The notes beneath the pieces were generated by a model that did no database searches, had not been told where the DNA came from, and saw only the letters and a list, made by a program, of their open reading frames with translations. A program made the translations under genes and the position numbers. Of a stretch of 7,276 nt of DNA, positions 1 through 5,844 are shown in pieces; position 1 is the first letter of the stretch, and each line of letters starts with the position of its first letter. The DNA comes from Erythrobacter sp. UBA3075 (GTDB taxonomy: Bacteria > Pseudomonadota > Alphaproteobacteria > Sphingomonadales > Sphingomonadaceae). Where the stretch lies: the NCBI GenBank assembly GCA_002367375.1, contig DFBR01000114.1, forward strand, positions 1 to 7,276, given 5' to 3'.

Positions 1-1284
1 TCTCAGCCGCTGGCTGGCACACGCATCACCGGTTCGTTGCATATGACGATCCAGACTGCGGTGCTGATTGAAACGCTCACCGCTCTGGGTGCCGAAGTGC
101 GCTGGGCGACCTGCAACATTTTTTCCACGCAGGACCATGCCGCTGCCGCCATGGCCGAGCGCGAAGTTCCGATCTTCGCGGTGAAGGGCGAAAGTCTTGC
201 TGAATATTGGGACTATGTCGGCAATATTTTCGATTGGGAAAACGATGGCGACGGCACGACCGCAAACCTCATCCTCGATGATGGCGGCGATGCGACTATG
301 TTTGCGCTGTGGGGTGCGCGCGTGGAAGCGGGCGAGGAAATGCCCGAGCCTGCCAATGAAGAAGAAATTGAAATGCAGCGTGCGCTCAAGGCCTTCCTCC
401 AGAAGAAGCCGGGCTATCTGACGCAGACAGTCAAGACTCTGAAGGGCGTTTCGGAAGAGACGACCACCGGCGTCCACCGCCTGTATTCGCTGGCCAAGCA
501 GGGCAAGCTGCCGTTCCCGGCGATCAATGTGAATGACAGCGTCACCAAGTCCAAGTTCGACAACCTTTATGGCTGCCGTGAATCGCTGGTCGATGCGATC
601 CGCCGTGCAACTGACGTGATGCTGAGCGGCAAGGTCGCTTGCGTTGCCGGTTATGGCGATGTGGGCAAGGGCTCTGCACAGTCGCTGCGCGATGGCGGTG
701 CCCGTGTGCTTGTCACCGAAATCGACCCGATCTGCGCTCTGCAGGCGGCGATGGAAGGTTTTGAAGTCACGACTTTGGAAGACGCGGTGACCCGCGCCGA
801 TATCTTCGTGACCACGACCGGCAACGAAGACGTCATCACCGCCGACCACATGAAGGCGATGAAGAACATGGCGATCGTGTGCAACATCGGTCACTTCGAT
901 TCCGAAATTCAGATCGGCGCGCTCAGCAATTACGAGTGGACCGAATTGAAGCCGGGCACCGATCTGGTGAAGTTCCCCGACGGCAAGGAAATCATCGTGC
1001 TGGCCAAGGGCCGCCTGGTGAACCTCGCCTGCGCCACCGGCCACCCCAGCTTCGTGATGAGCTGTTCCTTCACCAACCAGGTGATGGCGCAGATGGAATT
1101 GTGGGACAATGGCGGCAATTACGACAATGACGTTTACGTGCTGCCCAAACATCTGGACGAAAAGGTCGCTGCACTGCACCTCGACAAGCTGGGTGTGAAA
1201 CTGACCAAGCTTAGCAAGCAGCAGGCCGATTACATTGGTGTGCCGCAGGATGGTCCGTTCAAGCCGGAACACTACCGCTACTAA
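1..1284 (+). CDS. ahcY: S-adenosylhomocysteine hydrolase (adenosylhomocysteinase), 5' truncated by window edge
   Basis: This cytosolic NAD-dependent enzyme splits S-adenosylhomocysteine into homocysteine and adenosine, removing the product inhibitor of SAM-dependent methyltransferases. The frame is open from base 1 ([16 protein letters not shown]), so the TTG at 37 and ATG at 43 are internal and the true start lies upstream. The window holds 427 codons, and about 45 N-terminal residues are missing relative to the usual 465-473. Visible landmarks are the substrate-binding His in SLHMT (bases 40-42), the catalytic stretch [11 protein letters not shown] (about 532-564, matching Asn181/Lys186/Asp190 of the mammalian enzyme), the NAD-binding loop [10 protein letters not shown] (649-678), HPSF near 1042, and the C-terminal KPEHYRY that reaches the partner subunit's NAD. 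An acidic insert of roughly 40 residues after ALWG (about 313-423) is typical of the long bacterial form. A terminator follows directly, so ahcY is probably transcribed apart from the genes downstream. Confidence 0.98.
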   Translation, partial: SQPLAGTRITGSLHMTIQTAVLIETLTALGAEVRWATCNIFSTQDHAAAAMAEREVPIFAVKGESLAEYWDYVGNIFDWENDGDGTTANLILDDGGDATMFALWGARVEAGEEMPEPANEEEIEMQRALKAFLQKKPGYLTQTVKTLKGVSEETTTGVHRLYSLAKQGKLPFPAINVNDSVTKSKFDNLYGCRESLVDAIRRATDVMLSGKVACVAGYGDVGKGSAQSLRDGGARVLVTEIDPICALQAAMEGFEVTTLEDAVTRADIFVTTTGNEDVITADHMKAMKNMAIVCNIGHFDSEIQIGALSNYEWTELKPGTDLVKFPDGKEIIVLAKGRLVNLACATGHPSFVMSCSFTNQVMAQMELWDNGGNYDNDVYVLPKHLDEKVAALHLDKLGVKLTKLSKQQADYIGVPQDGPFKPEHYRY

Positions 1285-1293
1285 GCCTAAATG

Positions 1294-1327
1294 AACCCCC
1301 TTCCGGCAACGGGAGGGGGTTATTCTT
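1294..1327 (+). terminator. Rho-independent terminator of ahcY
   Basis: An 11-base-pair stem begins 10 bases after the ahcY stop codon. The left arm is AACCCCCTTCC (1294-1304), the loop is GGCAAC (1305-1310), and the right arm is GGGAGGGGGTT (1311-1321), with a single G-U wobble at 1302/1313. The T-rich tail TTATTCTT follows at 1320-1327. The opposite strand lacks a comparable T tract after the stem, so it looks like a one-way terminator that ends ahcY and isolates the divL operon. Confidence 0.88.
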
Positions 1328-1330
1328 AGC

Positions 1331-1367
1331 GGAGGCATTGCATCACATGCCGCCCGCGCATAGCTGA
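1331..1367 (+). other. possible leader mini-ORF with a strong ribosome-binding motif, upstream of divL
   Basis: The only good Shine-Dalgarno match in the divL leader, GGAGG at 1331-1335, is 39 bases before the divL ATG, too far to serve it directly. Eleven bases after the motif an ATG (1347) opens a six-codon frame, MPPAHS, that stops with TGA at 1365-1367, seven bases before the divL start. This could be a leader peptide feeding ribosomes to divL by coupling, or chance. In the divL frame itself there is no ATG, GTG or TTG between the in-frame TAG at 1327-1329 and 1375, so divL cannot be extended to use this site. I saw no convincing -35/-10 pair and no clear CtrA-type TTAA-N7-TTAA box here. 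Confidence 0.22.
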
Positions 1368-1374
1368 CATTGCT

Positions 1375-3714
1375 ATGGAATTGACGTCAACCGCGCTGGC
1401 CCTGCTGGGGCTTATGCTTGCTGCCTGGACAGCTGGCGCGGTGTGGCTCGTGATGAGCTCACTCAGACGGTCGCGCTCTGCCCGCGCCGCGCGCAGCACG
1501 GCGCGTCGCCTGTCGCGCATGATCGACGATTCCCCGGCGATTCCCTTGCTGGTGAAGCCCGACGGCAAGATCGAAGGACCGGACAGGATTGCCGCATGGC
1601 TTGGTTTCGAGAGCCTGCCGGGTTTTCTTTCCGAACTCGATGGCGGCGATGCCGGACTGACCGAAGGTGATCTGGAGCAATTGCAGGATGCTGTGCGCCG
1701 CACGCAGAAGACTGCCGCGCCATTTCGCATGATGATTACTCCGCGCGGGTCGGAGAAGAGCCTCGCGCTGCGCGGGCAATTGGCCAATGCGAGCATTGCC
1801 AGCGGCGGGGCTGTGCTGGTCTGGTGGTTCGATTTTTCCGAAAGTCAGGGTGAATTGTCGCGTCTGCGGTCCGAAACGGCGCGCGCGCGCAATGATTTTG
1901 CGGCCTTGGTCGGACTGATCGAGGCGGCTCCGATGCCAATGTGGTTCCGCGGACCGGATATGGATTTGCGCCTCGTCAACTCGGCCTATGTCGATGCAGT
2001 GGGTGCGGAAACCGCGGCGAAGGTGGTGGAACAGCAGGTTGAACTCGTCGAAGCCGCCGATGGCCTCAACGCCGCAGAAATCGCGCGACAGGCATTGGTC
2101 AAGGATTTGCCGATCGAGCGGATTGTGCAGGCCACTGTGGGCAGCCAGCGCCGTACCTTGCGAGTCAGCGATTTGCCACTGGGGGCAGAAGGTGTCGGCG
2201 GTTACGCCATCGATATTGAGGAGTTGGAAGAGCAAACCCGCGCTTTCCGCGCCTTCCGCGCGGCGCAGCGTTCCATGCTCGATCAGCTTTCGGTGGGTGT
2301 CGCGCAGTTCGATGAGGATCGGCGGCTCACCTTTGCCAACCAGCCGTTCCAGCGTATTTTCAGTCTGCCCAATTCCGCGCAAGTCGATCCGCCACGTTTC
2401 GAGCGGTTTCTGGACATCGCCCGCGATGCTTCGCGCCTGCCCGAAGTGCGCGACTTTCCTGAATGGCGGGCGGAAATGGCTGGTTGGTTTCAGGCCAGTG
2501 CGCCGGTCGAGGAATCCTGGACCCTGCCAGACAGCACGCATTTGCGCATCGTGGCGCAGCCGATGCCCGATGGCGGGCTGGTTATGGTGGCGGAAGATCG
2601 CTCCGAACAGCTCGCCCTTTCGGCCACGCGCGACACCTTGCTGCGCACCCGCACAGCCACCTTTGATTCGCTATTCGAATCGCTTGGCGTGTTCGCGCCC
2701 GATGGACGGATGCAGCTTTGGAACCGTAGTTTCCCGGCGATTTGGGGCTTGCCGGAGGAATATTTCGACGAGCACCCGCATGTCGATCAGTTGCTCGACC
2801 GGATAGCCAACAGGCTGGCGCGGCCTGCACAGCGCAAAGCCATTGGCGAAGTGGTGCGTGCGGCCACTCTAGACCGCAAGGAACGCGGCGGCCGGGTTGT
2901 CCTGTCTGATGGGCGCACGCTCGAATTCGCCGGCGTCCCGCTGCCCGACGGCAATGGCTTGCTGACCGTGATGGACGTGACTGATTCGACCAAGGCTGAA
3001 GAGGCTCTGCGCGAGCGGGCGACTGCATTGGAAGAGGCCGACGCGGTGAAGACCCGCTTCCTCGCCAACATGTCGTATGAATTCCGCACTCCGCTAACGT
3101 CCATCGGCGGTTTTGCTGAATTGCTGCAATCGGGCATAGCGGGCGAGCTGACCGAACAGGGTAGCGAATATGTCGCCGCAATTATCGCCTCGGTGGAGCG
3201 GCTTTCGACGCAAATCGAAAGCGTGCTTGACCTGACGCAGAGCGAAGCTGGCCTGCTGCCTATGGCGCGCGAGAATGTAGAACTGCTGTCATTCACCACC
3301 CATATCGTGCGCACGCGCGAGGAAGCGATCGAGGCGAAAGGCCTGACGCTCGATCTGCGCGGCGACAAGAATGCGGGCCATGTCAATGCCGACCAGCGGC
3401 AATTGGGCCGGGCCATCGGCAATTTGCTCGACAACGCGATTGATGCAACGCCGGGCGGCGGGCGTATTCTGGTCGCGCTCGGCAGGCGCAAGTCAGGCGC
3501 GCGGATCGTCATATCGGACAATGGCGAGGGCATGAAACCGAGCGAACTGGCGCGCGCGCTTGATGGCTACCGCCTGCAGGGCAGTGATGGAAAAGACGGC
3601 AAGCGCGGCCTTGGCTTGCCATTGGCAAGGCAGCTGATCGAGGCGCATGGCGGGCGCTTGGAAATCCAGTCCGAAAAAGGCACGGGGACCACGGCCACGG
3701 TCTTGCTCCCGTGA
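1375..3714 (+). CDS. divL: DivL-type cell-cycle sensor: PAS-rich histidine-kinase homologue with Tyr in place of the phosphoacceptor His
   Basis: A 779-residue membrane-anchored sensor. There is one N-terminal membrane segment (about 6-27) followed by an Arg-rich stretch (31-48). Four PAS-like regions come next, at about 50-155 (degenerate), 175-285, 298-410 and 425-540, then a signalling helix (538-560), a HisKA dimerisation domain (about 558-622) and a HATPase domain (about 665-779). The H-box reads FLANMSYEFRTPL, so Tyr568 (codon TAT, 3076-3078) replaces the usual His. The ATP-binding motifs look intact: N-box NLLDNAID with Asn683/Asn687, G1 DNGEG 715-719, G2 GLGL 745-748, and GTGT near 769. 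Tyr at this site, length near 770 and this domain order are hallmarks of Caulobacter DivL (Tyr550, 769 residues). In Caulobacter DivL supports the CckA kinase, and binding of DivK~P to DivL turns CckA-to-CtrA signalling down. By inference the role is the same here. The start at 1375 is the first possible one in frame but has only a weak ribosome site. The main alternative is another PAS pseudokinase; the neighbours tsaE, amgK and murU support divL. Confidence 0.87.
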   Translation: MELTSTALALLGLMLAAWTAGAVWLVMSSLRRSRSARAARSTARRLSRMIDDSPAIPLLVKPDGKIEGPDRIAAWLGFESLPGFLSELDGGDAGLTEGDLEQLQDAVRRTQKTAAPFRMMITPRGSEKSLALRGQLANASIASGGAVLVWWFDFSESQGELSRLRSETARARNDFAALVGLIEAAPMPMWFRGPDMDLRLVNSAYVDAVGAETAAKVVEQQVELVEAADGLNAAEIARQALVKDLPIERIVQATVGSQRRTLRVSDLPLGAEGVGGYAIDIEELEEQTRAFRAFRAAQRSMLDQLSVGVAQFDEDRRLTFANQPFQRIFSLPNSAQVDPPRFERFLDIARDASRLPEVRDFPEWRAEMAGWFQASAPVEESWTLPDSTHLRIVAQPMPDGGLVMVAEDRSEQLALSATRDTLLRTRTATFDSLFESLGVFAPDGRMQLWNRSFPAIWGLPEEYFDEHPHVDQLLDRIANRLARPAQRKAIGEVVRAATLDRKERGGRVVLSDGRTLEFAGVPLPDGNGLLTVMDVTDSTKAEEALRERATALEEADAVKTRFLANMSYEFRTPLTSIGGFAELLQSGIAGELTEQGSEYVAAIIASVERLSTQIESVLDLTQSEAGLLPMARENVELLSFTTHIVRTREEAIEAKGLTLDLRGDKNAGHVNADQRQLGRAIGNLLDNAIDATPGGGRILVALGRRKSGARIVISDNGEGMKPSELARALDGYRLQGSDGKDGKRGLGLPLARQLIEAHGGRLEIQSEKGTGTTATVLLP

Positions 3715-4142
3715 AGCTGCCCGACCTTGCCGCGATGGAGGATTTCGGCGCGCGCATAGCGGCGTGTCTTCGTCCAGGAGACGTGGTTGCACTGTCGGGT
3801 GGTCTTGGCACCGGCAAGACGACACTCGCCCGCGCAATTCTGCGGTCATTGGGACATGATGGCGAAGTCCCCTCGCCGACTTTCACCATTATCGAATCCT
3901 ATGACCATCTCGACCCGCCAGTCGCGCATGCCGATTTTTACCGCCTTGAAGACCCGGCAGAAGTCGAGCAGCTGGGGCTGGACGATTACCGCGATGGCGC
4001 AGTGCTGATTGCGGAATGGCCCGATCACGCCGGAGGCTTCGCGCATGAGCCGGGATGCCTGCAAATCACGCTGGAAATTGCGCAAGAAGGGCGCTTGGCC
4101 GTTGTCACTCCGGGCAAGGACTGGTTAGAGCGTCTGCCATGA
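3711..4142 (+). CDS. tsaE: tRNA N6-threonylcarbamoyladenosine (t6A37) biosynthesis ATPase TsaE
   Basis: A 143-residue cytosolic P-loop ATPase. With TsaD and TsaB, TsaE completes the bacterial complex that transfers threonylcarbamoyl to A37 of ANN-decoding tRNAs, and ATP hydrolysis by TsaE resets that complex. The Walker A motif SGGLGTGKTT lies at 29-38 with Lys36. Family signatures follow in order: SPTFTII (55-61), HADFYRLED (73-81) and IAEWP with Trp103 (100-104). The length is typical (about 140-160). The start is GTG at 3711, whose GTGA overlaps the divL stop by 4 bases. There is no Shine-Dalgarno match just upstream, so translation probably depends on ribosomes finishing divL. The first ATG in frame (residue 9) would trim the N-terminal strand/helix before the P-loop and is less likely. 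TsaE is usually needed for good growth, which would make the operon hard to lose. Confidence 0.97.
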   Translation: MKLPDLAAMEDFGARIAACLRPGDVVALSGGLGTGKTTLARAILRSLGHDGEVPSPTFTIIESYDHLDPPVAHADFYRLEDPAEVEQLGLDDYRDGAVLIAEWPDHAGGFAHEPGCLQITLEIAQEGRLAVVTPGKDWLERLP

Positions 4143-5131
4143 CTCGCGAATTGCCCGCTGGGCTGAATGACTTCCTTGGAAAGGCAGGCTGGAACGCGGC
4201 AGAGATAGAGCCGCTGCCCGGTGACGCCAGCTTCCGTCGCTATTTCCGCATCCGCGCCGATGGCCGCAATGCCATGCTGATGGACGCGCCGCCGCCGCAT
4301 GAAGATACCCGGCCATTCATCCATGTCGGCAAATGGCTGGGCGAACACGGCCTGCGCGCGCCCAAGATCTATGCCGAGGATGCAAAACGCGGTCTCGTGT
4401 TGATCGAGGATTTCGGCAATGATCGAATGCGCGATTGGCTGGATGACAATCCGGCTGAGGAGCGCCGCGCCTATTCCGATGCGATTGACGCATTGGTGGA
4501 GCTGCATCAGCGCCCGCCCGGACCATTCGATCCCTATTCGTTAGAGACATATTTGCGCGAAGTGTCGCTCTTTCCTGATTGGTTCTGCCCTGCTGCGGGG
4601 CTGGAGGTGGATGGTAAGGGGTTCCTGGCCGCATGGCGTGAGGCGCTCGGCCCGCTGCTGCTGCGCCAGCAACCCGGCGTCACAGTGCTGCGCGACTACC
4701 ACGCCGAAAACATAATGTTGCTTGGCCCTGCGGGCGAATATGGCGGAGAGCAGGGGCTGATCGATTTTCAGGACGCACTGGTTGGCCACCGGGCCTATGA
4801 CATCGTCTCGCTGTTGCAGGATGCGCGGCGCGATGTGTCGCAGGCACTGGAAGGCGAAATGCTCGATATTTATCGCTCCAAGATTGACTGCGATGGTGAT
4901 TTCGATGCCGATTACGCCCGCCTGGGAGCGCAGCGTAACGCCAAGATTGTCGGCATATTCGCGCGGCTGTGGAAGCGGGATGGCAAGCCGCGTTATCTCT
5001 CCATGATCCCGCGTGTGTGGGAGGCGATGGAGCGCGATCTGGCGCATCCCGCGCTTGAGCCGGTCGCGCGCTGGTTCGATGCCAACATCCCCGATGAAAT
5101 CCGTGCAGCCAAAGGTGGGCAGCTGGGATGA
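4139..5131 (+). CDS. amgK: N-acetylmuramate/N-acetylglucosamine anomeric kinase AmgK (aminoglycoside phosphotransferase fold)
   Basis: A 330-residue cytosolic kinase. AmgK phosphorylates MurNAc (and GlcNAc) on the anomeric hydroxyl to give the alpha-1-phosphate used by MurU, recycling cell-wall sugar without the MurA/MurB route. Visible features are the family N-lobe signature LPGDASFRRYFRI (26-38), a hinge-like VLIEDFGNDRM (87-97), the catalytic loop LRDYHAENIM with Asp186 and Asn191, and the metal-binding IDFQDALVGHRAYDI (208-222, Asp209). The ATG at 4139 overlaps the tsaE stop as ATGA. The frame is open back to an ATG at 4055, but the extra 28 residues would come from tsaE coding sequence and look unlike the family, so the overlapping start is chosen. 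The function rests on fold motifs plus the adjacent murU. Without that neighbour only 'phosphotransferase of the APH family' could be claimed. Confidence 0.9.
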   Translation: MTRELPAGLNDFLGKAGWNAAEIEPLPGDASFRRYFRIRADGRNAMLMDAPPPHEDTRPFIHVGKWLGEHGLRAPKIYAEDAKRGLVLIEDFGNDRMRDWLDDNPAEERRAYSDAIDALVELHQRPPGPFDPYSLETYLREVSLFPDWFCPAAGLEVDGKGFLAAWREALGPLLLRQQPGVTVLRDYHAENIMLLGPAGEYGGEQGLIDFQDALVGHRAYDIVSLLQDARRDVSQALEGEMLDIYRSKIDCDGDFDADYARLGAQRNAKIVGIFARLWKRDGKPRYLSMIPRVWEAMERDLAHPALEPVARWFDANIPDEIRAAKGGQLG

Positions 5132-5844
5132 GCGGTCTTGCTTCCGATACCGCCATGGTGCTCGCTGCCGGCATGGGTAAGCGTATGCGGCCGCTCACTG
5201 CGACCCAGCCCAAGCCGATGGTGCGGGTTGCCGGCAAGCCGCTGATCGACCACGCGTTGGATCGCCTGTCCGAGGCCGGGATCGCACGCGCCGTCGTCAA
5301 TATGCACTACCTCGCGGACAGTCTTGAAGCGCATCTGCGCGAACGCAAAGCGCCTGAAATCGTGCTGTCTGATGAGCGCGAGCAATTGCTGGAAACAGGC
5401 GGCGGGTTGGTGAAGGCGCAGGATCAGCTGCCCGACCCGTTTTTCTGCCTGAATTCAGACAATATCTGGCTCGACGGGCCGCGTGATTGCTTTGCCGATC
5501 TGTCCGCCATCTGGGATGCGGAGCGTATGGACGCACTGCTGCTGGTCGTGCCGCACAAGGGCGCACATAATTTTCGCGGGCTGGGTGATTTCAATCTGGA
5601 TGAGGATGGCCTTGTCAGCCGCCGGACAGAAGCGCGGCTCGCGCCTTTCATCTTCACTGGCATCCAATTGGTGGCCAAACGTCTGCTGCGCGATGCGCCC
5701 GACGGGCCGTTCTCCACCAACACGCTATGGAGCCGCGCGATAGAGGAGGGCCGATTGTTCGGTCTGCCGTTCACCGGGCAATGGTTTGAAGTCGGCACGC
5801 CGGATGCGATCAAACCCACCGAAGCCGCGTTGCGAGATGTCTGA
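5128..5844 (+). CDS. murU: N-acetylmuramate alpha-1-phosphate uridylyltransferase MurU
   Basis: A 238-residue nucleotidyltransferase that joins MurNAc-alpha-1-phosphate with UTP to form UDP-MurNAc, the step after AmgK, returning recycled sugar to peptidoglycan precursor synthesis. The N-terminal signature LAAGMGKRMRPLT (12-24) with KPM (29-31) is the nucleotide-binding loop of sugar-phosphate nucleotidyltransferases. ETGGG (89-93) contacts the base/sugar, LNSDN (108-112) supplies the metal-binding Asp111, and WFEVGTPD (219-226) is the C-terminal metal/sugar motif. The short length without a hexapeptide-repeat tail fits MurU rather than GlmU or longer mannose-1-phosphate guanylyltransferases. 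The ATG at 5128 overlaps the amgK stop as ATGA, and a purine-rich AAGGTGG (5112-5118) sits 9 bases before it, the clearest ribosome site inside the operon. The substrate is assigned from the amgK pairing; a related sugar-1-phosphate remains possible. Confidence 0.9.
   Translation: MSGLASDTAMVLAAGMGKRMRPLTATQPKPMVRVAGKPLIDHALDRLSEAGIARAVVNMHYLADSLEAHLRERKAPEIVLSDEREQLLETGGGLVKAQDQLPDPFFCLNSDNIWLDGPRDCFADLSAIWDAERMDALLLVVPHKGAHNFRGLGDFNLDEDGLVSRRTEARLAPFIFTGIQLVAKRLLRDAPDGPFSTNTLWSRAIEEGRLFGLPFTGQWFEVGTPDAIKPTEAALRDV

Noticed and set aside
37..45. Apparent ahcY start at TTG 37 or ATG 43
   Set aside because: The frame continues upstream to base 1 with the conserved residues preceding SLHMT, so these codons are internal.
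1338..1366. Possible promoter TTGCAT with TAGCTG at 17-base spacing
   Set aside because: The -10 match is poor and the pair lies just upstream of the gene by chance-level similarity; alphaproteobacterial promoters are too weakly defined to call this from sequence alone.
1459..2541. Long open frame on the minus strand (360 codons) opposite divL
   Set aside because: It lies wholly inside the conserved PAS-coding part of divL, its translation resembles no family I know, and long antisense frames are common in GC-rich coding DNA.
2665..2681. Inverted repeat GATTCG-CTATT-CGAATC, each arm holding a GANTC (CcrM-type) methylation site
   Set aside because: It lies inside divL codons for the repetitive FDSLFESL stretch, is only 6 base pairs long, and GANTC sites occur elsewhere in the window, so chance is the simplest explanation.
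4055..4138. 28-residue N-terminal extension of AmgK from the upstream ATG
   Set aside because: It overlaps tsaE coding sequence in another frame and does not look like the family's N-terminus; the ATGA overlap at 4139 matches the pattern of the other operon junctions.
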